Below are positions 20,670 to 32,020 of a stretch of 64,000 nt of DNA, piece by piece. The translations under genes and the position numbers were made by a program. A model generated the notes under the pieces. It saw nothing but the letters and a program-made list of their open reading frames with translations. It did not search any database and was not told where the DNA came from. Source of the stretch: Aphanomyces cochlioides (taxonomy: Eukaryota; Oomycota; Saprolegniomycetes; Saprolegniales; Verrucalvaceae); contig JAHQRK010000006.1 in the NCBI GenBank assembly GCA_019828595.1, positions 2,604,001-2,668,000 of the forward strand, given 5' to 3'. The number at the start of each line of letters is the position of its first letter. Within the stretch, counting starts at the first letter, position 1.

Positions 20670-22692
20670 ATGATGCAATCGATCAGCCTCGAGCGAAGCG
20701 GCGCGTATGCGAGCAATAGTAATCCCCGAGGCAGCTTCGATCCATTTGGAACAGGTCCGCCGTCGTCAGGAGGGTCGTCGAATGCCGTCTCGACTGGAAA
20801 GAAGAAGACCGATCAAGTCGTGTTGGAGTTTCTTTACAAGACGGTCGAAGTTGTCTTGCTCAGTCGCGCATACTTTCAACCGTCGACGCCACGTCGAGCT
20901 CGGGTACGTCGTTCTTTATCTATACGTGCTGAGGAGCGTTCTTTCCTGTAGTTTAACCTCGATATCCAAGAACTTGTCCATGTTCGTGACGCCATGCGTA
21001 TGTATAAGGACAACGTTACCCAACCGGTTTTGGTCGATATCTTCATGGGAGCGACGCTTCTCGAGCGATGGCATATCTCCTACACGAGTGGCATGCAAGC
21101 TCAATCCCCCGTCGACGTGATCAATCAACTTCGTGAAGTCTGTCGTCGGATCGGCATCCTGCTTCGAGCTGTTTACTGTTTGGCACGCATTTTGCCAGCT
21201 TTTCCCGTCGGCGATCGGCTGAAAACCCAGCAAGAGGATCTTGGTCACCCACTTGTCGGACTCCAGTATGCCATTGGCTCTGTGGATACTGACATGCAGG
21301 TCCAATTTGACGCTGCCGAGCCCAAGCAACGCTACAGTTTTGTTCCCATCGATACGCCGTTTGGAACACTTCAGTTAAGCGTGCTCTACCGAAAACGCAA
21401 CGACGACCTTTTGGCTGCAATTGAGCAAATGGCCGTGGCAGACCACTCCACTGCTGCTGCTACAACAGCAACGATAACGCGTGAGCTCGACAATGTGTCG
21501 TTGAAATCGTCGACTTCGTTGGAGAACGCGATCATCCAAGACTACGTTCCCACGGCGCCAGTCGCCGTGAAATCCATGCCTGCTGCGCTACCAAAACATC
21601 CAATGCGCGTCGTGCAAGAAGACTATTCGTCTGTCCATTCCATTGCGTCAACTAGAAGTACATCGCAGCCCGTGAGCATCCCTCCATCATCTGTGGATAT
21701 CTCTGGCGGTAATGGTAGCGGTGGTAGCCGAGTGCCAGCCTTGCGATCAAGTTCATCGCGTTATCTCCATGAAGTAGCTCCTTCTTCGCCGCCTCGACGC
21801 GATTCCAATTCCATTTTCAAACACGCACATTCGTACGATACCTCGGAACCTCTGCGGTAAGATTTTGGGTGCAATCTCAGCTAGCTCAATGCACTGTGAT
21901 GCGTAGGCAGCCACAACGACCGTCGCAAGTGATCGCCGCACCCTATGGCTACACAAATGCAATTCCAATCGACACTGGCAAGATGCAGCCAACGTCGATT
22001 GCATTATCACCGTCGCCGCTTCATCATCCAAACTCTGCACCGATCTCTAGACCGTCACCAAGAACTCCACAGCATCCTGTATCGATCGGATCGCTTCCCG
22101 ACGAACCCTTTCGCCCGTCGAGCGTTGAAAGCACGAGATCGTCCACGTCGTCGTCGAATGCGCTGCCATTTTCCGTCCATCCCAAAGCGCATTCGGCTAT
22201 GAAAACGACGTCACTCGTTGGTTTCGAAAGTCCACCGTTCCGAAGTTACTCAGGCGAACTGGTGTCTCAATCGCCCACGACGTCGACTCCACCGACACGA
22301 CTCACATTTGCAGGTACATTCGAGCGCAATATGGCTGAAAGTTGAAAATGAATAGACCGACGGAGTTCGCTTGATGGAGGAAGCACTTGGGGGATTTCCC
22401 CAGACACACCCGATGCCTTTGGACTTGTCACTGACGAGGCCGACTTGATCTTGCCATTTGCAGCAAGATCGCATCGAAGTAATGGTAGCAGCGGTGTTGC
22501 TGCATCAGACGTCGATGTGAGCTCGTTTCTTCAAGAATTAAAGCATGCGCCACCTCTTCAGACAACCTCCAAGAGCGACTTGGTAACGATTAACTGCCCA
22601 GACCAAGTATTGAGCTATGTGTGTTTGCTTAGGCATCAGTGGAAGCTGACTTGGCGTACTTTAAGCAACTACGAGATCAACTACAAGCATGA
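20670..22692 (+). CDS. ATG13: Autophagy protein ATG13
   Basis: Regulatory subunit of the ATG1/ULK1 kinase complex that starts autophagosome formation. Five exons are read: 20670-20903, about 20952-21856, 21907-22313, 22356-22582 and 22633-22692, giving about 610 residues in one frame with introns of 42-50 nt. The N-terminal HORMA-like domain is recognisable by QVVLEFLYKTVEVVLLSRAY, LLERWHISY, R-R-I-G-I-L-L-R-A-V-Y-C-L-A-R-I-L-P-A-F and the end block TPFGTLQLSVLYRKR. A long Ser/Pro-rich disordered region follows, as expected for the phosphorylated middle of ATG13. A short acidic/aromatic tail ends ADLAYFKQLRDQLQA. The ATG at 20670 is preferred because the upstream in-frame Met (20622) lies before a sequence resembling a 3' splice site (CCTTGGCAG), so a 5'UTR intron is possible. 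Confidence 0.85.
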
Positions 22693-22704
22693 GAGAGAGA
22701 TAAT

Positions 22705-23091
22705 TTATTCGTGTGCACTTATGACTAAGTAGTTCTGCTTGAAAAAGTGGGCGAGACCGAAGAGACCGCCAGTGTAGAACGAATAGACTACGCCTAGCGT
22801 CACGCGACTTGGGAGGTCAAAGAGGCTAATGCCAAGCACAGTCGCGCACCACACACTGATCGAGACGAGCACAAATGCTTCGTAAAATGAGTTCTGCTGG
22901 TCGACCACGCTGCGGGATTTAAATGCTTCAGGGATCCAGGAGGACTGCTTGGCGTATCGGATAAAGTGGAATTCGCAGTATTGAGCCACAACACTTGTAG
23001 CCACACACATCGCAAAGAGCATCGCGCACGTACAGGAAGTTTCTATGGCAGTCCAAACCATCCATTCCATCTTGCTTGGTCGGACGAGCAA
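22705..23091 (-). CDS. Small multi-pass membrane protein, 128 residues
   Basis: Not assigned to a family. Three hydrophobic segments are visible: residues about 10-35 (WTAIETSCTCAMLFAMCVAT), 68-90 (YEAFVLVSISVWCATVLGIS) and 95-118 (VTLGVVYSFYTGGLFGLAHF). The loop between the first two is polar (F-I-R-Y-A-K-Q-S-S-W-I-P-E-A-F-K-S-R). No signal peptide is distinct from TM1. It ends 12 bases from the ATG13 stop and is convergent with it, so the two genes share a very short 3' intergenic space. Three TM segments and a short C-terminus would suit a small ER or organelle membrane protein, but that is a guess. Confidence 0.6.
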   Translation of the reverse strand: MLVRPSKMEWMVWTAIETSCTCAMLFAMCVATSVVAQYCEFHFIRYAKQSSWIPEAFKSRSVVDQQNSFYEAFVLVSISVWCATVLGISLFDLPSRVTLGVVYSFYTGGLFGLAHFFKQNYLVISAHE

Positions 23092-23700
23092 TATGCCTCT
23101 ATTGAGGAATCATTCAAAATAGCTCACTGGTCTTTATGAAACCGCTTCGCTCGAATTATCTCTGACCGCGACAACATTTCGATGTCGAGTATGCAAACCT
23201 TCCTTTGGGAATGCTCGATAAACGAACTGTAGGCTGGCTATGTGAGAGCGTGTATGACCTGCATCCAGGAAGAGAGCATCATTGTGACGCTCAACCGACT
23301 CGTAGCTCTAATATGTCAAGTTGCTTCATGGCGTGGCTGCTTTAGAATCCCACAAGCGGTCAAGATATGGTCTATCAATTATGCTTAGTATTGTAATTGC
23401 ACCGCCCTCATGCTATCTGTCTTATTGCTAAAGCGCTAGATTGGCATGCCTACAGGAGATGGCGGGGGCTCAAAAATCACCCTTGCGCTTCCCTCACCCC
23501 ACAATCCTACCACGCCCATGCCTCATTTTAACCGTGGACTCGACTGAAGCCAGATTTCTTCATCTCTTTCAACAATGAGGGCATCACAATAGCTACCGGC
23601 AGAAGAGACTTCAAGCCACCATTGCTTTCGATGTCACATAGCTTACAGTACCTAATGAGCTATTTTGATAGAAGTATATTTTGACGCATTCAGACCATGC
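23092..23700. other. Intergenic, no supported gene
   Basis: Region between the small membrane protein and the SxIP/EB1-tail gene. Short open frames only. The right end carries the TATCCGGA palindrome annotated separately. Confidence 0.4.
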
Positions 23701-23704
23701 TTCT

Positions 23705-23716
23705 TTATCCGGATAA
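23705..23716. promoter_or_regulatory. Candidate promoter palindrome TTATCCGGATAA
   Basis: A perfect 12-bp palindrome that ends 32 bases before the ATG of the EB1-tail gene. Related sites precede EFL1, the HECT ligase and the OGFOD1-like gene. Confidence 0.5.
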
Positions 23717-23748
23717 ACAGAGCTGGTTTGAAATTCAGATTGCAAAAA

Positions 23749-24471
23749 ATGGCCGACGGCGGCGGTGGGGTGTCGAGGTACGGAGGGAGAATGATTCCAC
23801 CTCCATCGAAGCGCGTAAACGCGTCGGCCCCAGATATAGGAACGACAGATAATGAAGACGACAAAGATCACGAGAAAAAGAGACACAGAGAACGCACGAC
23901 GCCGGTAAAAGAGACGAAAATTCCACGTCTGGGTAAAACGACCAACTCGGCGCCTCAATCGCCAGCGAGCGTCAAGAAAGCATCAACGTCGTCCAAGATA
24001 CCACGAATAGCCAAAGCGGACTCATCAGGCATTCCTCGACTCGCGTCATCGTCCACTTCCTCCAATAGTTCGCGCAAAATCGATATGATGAGTGAAACGA
24101 CAAGCGAATATGCATCCAGCGAATACACGAGCGAGTGCCCAACAAACACCGCGTCTCAACTAGATGTCGTGTCTCAAAGTGGTGACCTCGTCGGGTTTGC
24201 GTCGTCGCTTCGAGAATTGGAAATTGCGCGCTGCTTGCAGGAAGATTTGCTTCAAGACAACGCCAAGCTCAAGATTCAAACTGAAGCCATCCACGATGAA
24301 ATCCGATACTACTACGACCTCCTTGCCCAAGTTGAAGCCGTCGCTCACGGCGATCCTTCTCCGTTCGCCGCGCGCATTGCTGATATTATTAGTGCACCCC
24401 GACCAGATTACCTCGCAGAAGAAAGTGACATCTTATTGAAACCTGTCGTCGGCGACGACGTAACATTTTAG
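23749..24471 (+). CDS. Microtubule-tip candidate: three SxIP-type motifs plus EB1-like C-terminal domain
   Basis: A 240-residue single-exon protein starting MADGGGGVSRYGGRMIPPPS. The first two thirds are basic, Ser/Thr-rich and disordered. They contain three S/T-x-I-P motifs in basic context: ETKIPRL, SSKIPRI and SSGIPRL (about residues 54-97). In other eukaryotes S-x-I-P flanked by basic residues binds the EB-homology domain of EB1. The last 85 residues begin with a short coiled coil (LRELEIARCLQEDLLQDNAK) and continue IHDEIRYYYDLLAQVEAV and P-F-A-A-R-I-A-D-I-I-S-A. This resembles the EB1 C-terminal four-helix region (F-Y-F-x-K-L-R-x-I-E, then a helix with I-x-x-I-L-Y). There is no calponin-homology domain. 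The start is chosen because the ATG follows the promoter palindrome; an upstream in-frame Met at 23665 precedes the palindrome. The gene converges with EFL1, with 5 bases between stops. Confidence 0.6.
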   Translation: MADGGGGVSRYGGRMIPPPSKRVNASAPDIGTTDNEDDKDHEKKRHRERTTPVKETKIPRLGKTTNSAPQSPASVKKASTSSKIPRIAKADSSGIPRLASSSTSSNSSRKIDMMSETTSEYASSEYTSECPTNTASQLDVVSQSGDLVGFASSLRELEIARCLQEDLLQDNAKLKIQTEAIHDEIRYYYDLLAQVEAVAHGDPSPFAARIADIISAPRPDYLAEESDILLKPVVGDDVTF

Positions 24472-24476
24472 ACTTA

Positions 24477-27400
24477 TTATTTGTTTCGACCGAGTGTTCT
24501 TTGTTTCTCAGCATGGACGACAATCTTCTCTTCTCGTGCCAAGCCCTTACGCTTCCGCACTTGCTCAATCAAGCGGCGGACGGCATTATGTTCGTCGATA
24601 CGCTCACCGTAATCCTCTCGTTCAACTTCGGTCAGCGGCTGGAAGAATGGGTCTTCTTCCATGGTTTCCCAGTGGTCAAAGACAAGTTGTGGGTTGCTCG
24701 CATTGCCGCTCGTACTCTTGAGCAATTCAGTGGCAAAGCCAAAGCTTTCCACGACTGGGAGATGCGCTTCGACACTAAATAGTGCGCTGCCATCGCTTAA
24801 TTCTTCCGACAACACCTTAGCTCGTCGCTTGGCAAAGACACTATGATGGTCATAAGGTCTATATGAAGGAGAGAAGCACGGACCTGTAGAGTTTGCCAAG
24901 TTGTTCGGCTTGGCATTGGACTGTGCAGAGATACATGGCTTCCACGAGACGCACGGGCTGCTGGATAAATGCATTGCGGCATCCACTCTTCATGGTGGAA
25001 ATCACTTGGCCGCTCAATGGACCATATATCGCTAAGGCAGACTCGTCGGCGGGGGTGTACTCGATGTCTTCGACGACAAAAGCGACACCAAATACTGGTT
25101 CATCGCAAAGAGGGCCACATGCGGTCGCGAGTTGAAAGCCAGTGATAAGGCTGGATTCAAGCTTGGCACGGGGATCCTCCGAAGACGAGTTGGCCACGTC
25201 GGCGGCAAAAATTGTCGAAGATGAAATATACTCTGGAATGCGATTGATGAGCAAGTTGGGACCAACCTACAAGTTGTGTCTGAGCAGGATTTTGGGTTTG
25301 AGGACGTACTCGTCGTGGACCACAGCTCCAGAGCGATTCCAGTGTCACTGTCCGCCAGAAATCATCTTCACAAGCAGCAAGAAGCGATGTCATTTCTTCC
25401 TCGAGGGCTTTCCGAGTGGTGCTATCATGAACAGTGAGCATGGCCAAAGGAATGACGTAGTTTACCTGTCTGGATGATCGTCCTGTAGTAATGCGCGCCA
25501 GTCGTCGGCGTGATCATCGAGGAATTGAACGATAGTGGGCGGTAAAGGCACTGCACGGAGATGCAAATGGACTTGGGCGTTAGGCGTTGGGCAGACGACT
25601 GTCTTATACTTTCCATCGCGCGTGCGACTCTGCGTCATGTCTGCCATTTGGATATGCTTGAAATTGAAAATTGAAAGCTTGTCATAGTTAGCTTCCCCGA
25701 CAGCAATCGTTTCACGAAACCCAACGAGAGGTTCCGAAACTCGCAAGGGGACTTTGGCAAAGCGCTCCGTGAGATCCTTGACGCATCGTTCCAAGTGGAG
25801 TTCACCCAACGCGACAATCACATGCTCGCCCGTTTCCTGAACTTGAACTTCGACCGTCGGGTCTGAGCGGTACAAACGTTGCAATCCAGCTTCCAAGTCC
25901 GAGAAATGGCGTGGATCTTCAGGCTCGACAGCAACTCGGACGATGGGTTTGGCTTGGTATGGCATTTTCGCCAGCGATGGGCATGCGACTGTGCTGGCAA
26001 GTGTCGCTATAAGATAACGAAGGGTTAGAGTAGATATCAATGCTGATGTAAATACCGGTCTTCATGATTTGATCATGGAGGCCAACAATCCCAACGATGT
26101 TACCAGCTGGGACTTCATTCACTTGGACAAACTCAGCGCCCATGACCATGTAAACTTGCAAGCTATGAGATGGCATAGGCACAACATGAGAGCTTTCAAT
26201 TCCTTCGCCATTGTATTTCGGCCCCAAAAGGTAGAGAGCATTGTCAGTCGTAAGCGTGCCTGAAAAGACACGGCCGATCGCAACGTAGACTTCAGCGCCG
26301 CGGTTGTCCTGGCAACAGAAGTGTTGAGAAAGAGTTTAGATGACAAGACGGGTACATCTTTGAGAGGATAGAGTTGCCTCAAAATATCATTTTGAGCGTA
26401 GTCAGACAAGTTGGTGGCTTCCGTGGAGACCATTTTGCAAATGTAGACAACCGCTGGGGCTTCAGCCAAGACCGAACAATCTAAACCTTGTCAAATGGGT
26501 GCTAGAATATTGTTGTAAACCTTGAATTGCTTGAAAAGTGGTCACTTGAGCCGCATCATCGGGATTTGGCGTGCAGAGATGCTTCGCGCGGGTTTTCTGA
26601 GCCACAACAGGAGATGGAAGCACTCGTGTGACCATCTTGAGCACGGATGTTGCTAATGGCAACCATTTACGCATGACAGACTGAAGCGCGAGACGACGAT
26701 CGCGTTGGAGTAGATCTCGATCGGAAACGACTTTGGCAACACGGAGATTCTATCGACAACACCAACATTAGAAAGTGGAGCAAATATTTCACTGCTCGCC
26801 TTGGTCAATTGACGCAGCTTCTCAAGCACAGAAGGGTCATTTCCTGCTGGCAATGGCTCCAGCATGGTTTTGTAGACTGCCCAGAGAGGCTCAAGTACAA
26901 AAGTCACAAACATGGGTTGACTATTGGATGTCCATGGTGTTGAACGGATTTTCTTGGTCTTAGCGTGGTAATACATGTCGCCCCAAAGCCCTTGACGCCA
27001 CATTGCTTGAGGGGTTTCAAACTTCTTGCTATAGTACGCTGCAAAATACCTACGAAAGACCCATGAGTCATCCGCTGAAGGCTGTGGAATCGTAGACGTA
27101 CCCAATGCTGAATGCCCAGCCGTCGTAGGCACTTGCAAAAAGAACATTGCCGCTTGCAGGGGAAAACATCCATTGTTTCTCGAGAGTTTCCGTTTGGTCA
27201 TCTTCTTCGTCCAAGAGCGAGACATCCAGTTCTTCTTCTTCGTCAAGTCGATCAGCACGGATCATCGAGCTGATAATTACATTCGCCTATAGTCGCCAGG
27301 AAGATGAGCTGAGAGTCGATGAAGTATATTGACCTGTTCGACGATGCGACAAATTTGACGGTAGGCTTCAATCGGACTAAACTGCAGCTCTTGGATCAAT

Positions 27401-27994
27401 CGGTCGATTTTATTCAAGACCAAGCAAGGACGAATGCCTTCTTGCCATGCCTGGACACATTAGCATTCTCGATAAAGTGCCAATCAATTTACCTGACGCA
27501 AGACAGCGTGCGTTTGAGCACAGACACCTTCGATGACATCGATCAACACAAGTGCGCCATCACAAAGACGGACAGCAGTCGAAACATCAAACGAGAAGTC
27601 GACATGGCCTGGGGAATCGACCAAATTGATCAAGTATGGTACAGTGGTGTCGTCGTTGGCATCGAGACCACGCTCTTTCTTCTCGAGAGGTGTCAATGGC
27701 CCTTCGTACATCAACGAGATCGCACTTGACTTCATCGTAATGCCTCTCGTTTGTTCTTCTTCCGTGTTGTCCAAGTATCGAACCTACAGGATTTAAAGTC
27801 AGGATCGTCTTTTCTCGACGTTGTTTTTGTACTTTGCCCGCCAATTTGTCTGAAATGATCCCATTTGACGAGACTAAGCTGTCACTAAGCGTCGTCTTCC
27901 CATGATCCACGTGTGCGATGATGCAAATGTTGCGGATATGTGCAGTGTCCTTTTGTAGCGCCGCCAATTGCGCGGGTCCAACACGGCCGGCCAT
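24477..27994 (-). CDS. EFL1: Elongation-factor-like GTPase 1 (EFL1/Ria1), 60S ribosome maturation
   Basis: Cytoplasmic GTPase related to EF-2 that works with SBDS to release eIF6/Tif6 from late pre-60S subunits. The ATG at 27994 starts [20 protein letters not shown]. GTPase motifs are present in order: AHVDHGKTT (G1), TRGITMKSS (G2), [10 protein letters not shown] (G3) and LVLNKIDRL (G4, about 27430). The family-specific insert, absent from EF-2, is seen as [20 protein letters not shown]. Then W-A-F-S-I-G-Y-F-A-A-Y-Y, domain 2 and the C-terminal elongation-factor domains (V-Y-P-P-related fold, ending [13 protein letters not shown]). The tail [18 protein letters not shown] is typical of the family. 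About eight short introns interrupt it (for example near 27780-27830, 27470-27485, 27055-27095 and 26010-26050). Exact junctions were not all resolved; expected length is about 1,000-1,050 residues. No lesions were noticed. Confidence 0.88.
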
Positions 27995-28053
27995 GATCGA
28001 CGGGTTGGTTTTTGATAAGTGACCGAACACACCAATCAACGACGAGACTCACT

Positions 28054-28077
28054 ATCCGGATATTTAAATATCCGGAT
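28054..28077. promoter_or_regulatory. 24-bp perfect palindrome containing two ATCCGGAT sites
   Basis: ATCCGGATATTT followed by its exact reverse complement, centred between 28065 and 28066 and about 60 bases upstream of the EFL1 ATG. Each arm carries the ATCCGGAT core found before other conserved genes in this window. Confidence 0.55.
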
Positions 28078-29505
28078 ATCTAGACACCCATTACCCGGTG
28101 AAAGATGATCTAATGTCCGACAAAAGGACAGATACAAGTACATACATTCTTAAGAAATATGAGTGATGGTAGAAAATGAACATGCCACTAAAGTTCGTTT
28201 GGTTGAGCGACACCATGATGACACACACTCAAGATGATGGTCAGTGATGGATTGCCTCCTCGCATGTCAACAAGAACTTTCACCACCCATGGAGAGATTG
28301 CGCCATGAATTGAGCGCTGAAGTGGCTGGATTGAAATAGAGTGGATTGAGCATAAAATTAGCGGGCTGACGATCTGCAGTCTTCAGGGAGAGCAATTGTG
28401 TACATATGAAGGTCATGTGACTTCGAATGCGCGAAAGAATTTTGTAAATTGTGCATTTGTCTACACCGTGTATGTGTCCTTCCTCAAACCAACAAGACTG
28501 CTTTCACATCAATGACCTTGAGGATTTCACGAAGTATGCAGTATGAAGCCAAGCAAGGTGGGCCAACTATGCCAATACATTCAGCGTGAAAACTCAGCCA
28601 AACCTGGTCCGCAATGTAATTTTCTATGTCGTCGCGTTAGCCTCCTGCGTTTCCATGTCTTGTTTGACAAGATGCCAAATCCACTGCATTCAACTTGGCT
28701 CAGTGGCCGCCTGGAAATGGTCAAACAGCGATTCCATCGCTAGTCTTGATGAAAAATTCACCTCTCATGGCAAGCCAGCCAGTTCACCATTGATGAAACG
28801 TACAACTCTTGGGGAAAAGACGATCGCCACCATTCGATCCATATCAGCCTGCGATCTATCTCTCATCGCATGCAGAACAAGTAGCTCGGCGTCCAGTTTT
28901 GCAAACCGATCAGCAGCAACCAGCCAGCCAAAAGTCAGGCGCCGGTTGTCGAGGTTGAAGTTGGAGTGTTTGCAGGTCCAAGGCCGAAATTAGAACGAAC
29001 TTGAAAAAAAGAAGAAAGCAAAACGTGGCAACTTGGTGTAAAAAAAATACACAGCTCAGCAAACGTATTTATTTTATTACACGACACAATATCGGCTGAT
29101 TCGCATTGGTTGAATTAAATTACGGCGGGAAACTTACATCTGTACTTTATTTATTATCCGGATTCGACTAGCCAATCAACGTGCAGGAAGCCACCGTCCA
29201 CCAATCAAAACGCATAGCCAGAAATATTGGTAAACCGTCACGGATTTTACTCTTGCAGCTTGCTTCATAGAATATGCTTGCGGATTTGACTTTGGCATAT
29301 TGAAAGTTGTGGCTAACATCTTAGTATAAAGTTGACCTATCATATCGAAAGAGTTGGTCGGGTGCCCATTCCACCACTCCAAGGCATCAAATCCCAAAAG
29401 ATCGACAAGTACACAAGTGTGTGCTTTCGGTCTTCTTGGGGTCAACTCTTATCGTGAACTGTCCGAGTGCCACCTCATTACGCACAGAATTGACCTTCAG
29501 AAAGC
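28078..29505. other. Intergenic between EFL1 and the AGC kinase
   Basis: About 1.4 kb with no supported gene. Open frames at 28543-28993 show no recognisable domain. A TTATCCGGAT site lies at 29154-29163. The 14-mer CGACTAGCCAATCA (29165-29178) recurs inside the MITE-like hairpin at 43232-43245, so a fragment of that repeat may be here. Confidence 0.4.
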
Positions 29506-30729
29506 ATGGCCCAAGTCTCGTATAATCAGCTTTTCGAGCATTTGCCGCCCATGCCATGCCCAGATGGAAATGCATCGCCCATGAGTGACACCGATGATAT
29601 GTGTCGACGCCGGAAAGGCTCGTTGAAGCGCCCATTGCAATCCTGCGACGTTGAACCGGCCGATTTGGAGATGCTGAAAGTCATTGGCCGTGGCACTTTT
29701 GCCCAGCAAGTGGCGCTCGCCAAAGACCGCCAGACATCCAACGTGTATGCTGTCAAGAGTTGTGACAAACAAAACCTTGTCAAGCGCAAGCAAGTCGTCC
29801 ACACGTGGACCGAGAAGCGTATCCTTGAGAAACTGCGAGGCCATCCGTTCATTGTGACGCTCTTCTCTACGTTCTCTACCCCCGATGAAGTCCATTTTGT
29901 ATTGGAATACTGCCCCGGTGGTGAACTCTTTTACCATTTGCACCAACAAGACCGATTTGATGATGTGAGTGTCCAATTCTACGCGGCGGAGGTCCTAACA
30001 GCCCTCCACTCCCTCCACACGGCCAACATTGTATACCGTGATCTCAAACCCGAAAACGTGCTCCTCGATGCTGCGGGGCACATTCGTCTCGCTGACTTTG
30101 GCTTTTGCAAAGACATTGGGCACGACGACGCTCTCGTGTGTACCATACTGATTTGATAATCGTAGGGATGCCGAGCGTACATTTTCATTCTGTGGCTCGC
30201 CTGAATACTTGTCTCCTGAAATGATAAAGCGGCGTGGCCATACAGTCGCCACTGACATGTGGTCCTTTGGTTGCTTTTGCTACGAATTGGCAGTGGGGCA
30301 TCCCCCATTTCAAATGCAAAACGACGCTCTCCCTGCTCTCTTCGAGTCTATCCAGCGCGGCTTTGTGTACTTCCCCCCATCGCTCAATCCATGCTTTGTG
30401 GCCTTTGTGAAGGGATGCCTTGATGTCAATGTACGTCCCCCCCTTAGGGTATTTCAATGTCTCATGTCATCTTGTAGCCTGCTACACGATTCACTACGGC
30501 TCAGGCTATGGACCATCCGTTCTTCAAAGACATTGCATGGTCTGGCGTCTTGGCTCGCCATCTCAAGCCCCCTTTCATTCCCCCAGTTGATGGCATCGAA
30601 AGCACTCAAAACTTTGACGACGACTTCACGTCGGAGAGCCCTCGTTCGCCCACTCTTCTGGACATGAAGCACAAACGTCTCGCCCAAGATGCGCCCGGCC
30701 CTGAAGTCGACGTCTTCGTCGATTTTTGA
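29506..30729 (+). CDS. AGC-family protein kinase (PKA-like), 382 residues
   Basis: Exons 29506-30137, 30166-30430 and 30478-30729 keep frame; the introns are 28 and 47 nt. The kinase domain starts near residue 50. Its glycine loop is GRGTFAQQV, the VAIK Lys lies in YAVKSC, the HRD block is YRDLKPENVLL, DFG is ADFGFCKDI, the activation segment is ERTFSFCGSPEYLSPE with Ser at the usual T-loop position, and D-M-W-S-F-G-C follows. The C-terminal tail has N-F-D-D-D-F-T-S-E and ends exactly in F-V-D-F, matching the terminal F-x-x-F hydrophobic motif of PKA catalytic subunits that docks on the N-lobe. No lipid-binding or regulatory domain is fused. It is probably a cytosolic Ser/Thr kinase activated by PDK1-type phosphorylation; substrates are unknown. 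The first intron, 28 nt, is unusually short but is required by the frame. Confidence 0.88.
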
Positions 30730-30937
30730 GCGTACATATTTAAATTGTCGCTGAAATGTCTACATGTTACAAATGATTGAATGACGTGGCATATCTAAAT
30801 TATATTATAAAATATTTAAGAGGTTTTCAATGTTGTGTGTGTTGTATAGCTCTTCAAGTTACAGCGTTTGAGAATAAATTATAAGAGGTTTGACTGTAAC
30901 TCCGAAGTACGAACTATGACGTGGCAAAACGAATTGC

Positions 30938-32020
30938 TCAGAGCTCAAAACTCATGGTACTGCTCGAGTCGGATTCTGTACTTGCATGAGCATCTTCTCG
31001 AAGGTTTCCATCGCTGACGTCTGAATCTGTGTAACGAAGCGAGTCGTCATAGCTTGAGAAGTTTGATCCGTCCGAAAGGCGAAGATTGAAATCAGGAGAC
31101 GTCGGTGAGATTCCGCGCGCAGCAGTCTCTGTCCCTTGTGGCTGAGGATGGACCCATGGCGGAGGCACCTGATCAACATATTGTTGGCAAATATTCGAAT
31201 CGTCTTCGGCAACCACCACAGGCTTCACGGTTGCAATCGAACTGGGCGAAGTGAGCACAATATCATTTGTCGGTGTCGGCAATTCAACCATAAACGCGTT
31301 GTTTGTCATGTGGACGTTGCTGGTTTGTGGTGTTTCATCCAAACGGATGGGCGAGGAAATACCTGAAGTCGCAGGAGGCTTCCAACTCTGGAGACCATGC
31401 CGCTTGTGCCGAACGAGGAAGAAGATACCAATGACGGCAACGACGCACACACTGATGAGAGTAACCATTGTTGTTGGGTTGGACAAGCTGCTGGTGGTGC
31501 TGCTATCTGGGGACATGACGTCAGTAGTGATTGATGGGACTGGAGTAGTCCATGACGAGACAACAGTTGAAGTCGGGGGTGTAGAAGTTGACGAAGGAAG
31601 TTCAGTAACTGAGGGAGTCTCTGGGGCTATTGATGTGGTCAAAGCCTGAGGTGGTATTGACGTTGGTATATCAGTGGACTGTGTGGTCGTTGGGGCGGTG
31701 GTCGTCGACGGGGTTTTCTTCGGGGGCTTGATAGTCAATGGCCTTGAGGCAGAAGGGCTGAGCGTAATTGGCGACACCGAGATGGTCGGGAAGACAATTG
31801 GAGGATCCGAGTAGATTGGCATTGTTGGCAAAGGCTCTGGTGTATTTAGCCAGTACGTAGGCTCTGGTGTGTCGAGTGAAGGCTCGTCAGTTGGGATCCA
31901 GATATATTTCTGTTGCACGCCGCGCAGGATGTTGTTGCTTAGGCTGCTTGGTACGGTGGAGTCAAACGATATTCTGGACATGGAAGGTGTCCGCGTCTTG
32001 ATAAGTGGCGATACGGTCAA
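30938..32020 (-). CDS. Mucin-like single-pass membrane protein
   Basis: About 350 residues in this exon. The first 170 or so are dominated by Thr, Ser and Pro (runs such as TTTAPTTTQSTDIPTSIPP), as in heavily O-glycosylated stalks. One membrane segment follows (MVTLISVCVVAVIGIFFLVR) with an R-H-K-R-H stop-transfer cluster. A cytoplasmic tail of about 150 residues is rich in Ser, Asp and Pro and ends S-S-T-M-S-F-E-L. Topology would be type I with the stalk outside. The frame begins without an ATG (TTG at 32018-32020, upstream TGA), so the signal peptide and any ligand domain must sit on an upstream exon I could not place, or translation starts at the internal Met beginning MSRISFD. A surface sensor or adhesion role is only inferred from composition. 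Confidence 0.65.
   Translation of the reverse strand: MTVSPLIKTRTPSMSRISFDSTVPSSLSNNILRGVQQKYIWIPTDEPSLDTPEPTYWLNTPEPLPTMPIYSDPPIVFPTISVSPITLSPSASRPLTIKPPKKTPSTTTAPTTTQSTDIPTSIPPQALTTSIAPETPSVTELPSSTSTPPTSTVVSSWTTPVPSITTDVMSPDSSTTSSLSNPTTMVTLISVCVVAVIGIFFLVRHKRHGLQSWKPPATSGISSPIRLDETPQTSNVHMTNNAFMVELPTPTNDIVLTSPSSIATVKPVVVAEDDSNICQQYVDQVPPPWVHPQPQGTETAARGISPTSPDFNLRLSDGSNFSSYDDSLRYTDSDVSDGNLREDAHASTESDSSSTMSFEL

Noticed and set aside
28543..28993. Open frames between EFL1 and the kinase as a possible gene
   Set aside because: No domain, no plausible start context and no similarity that I recognise.
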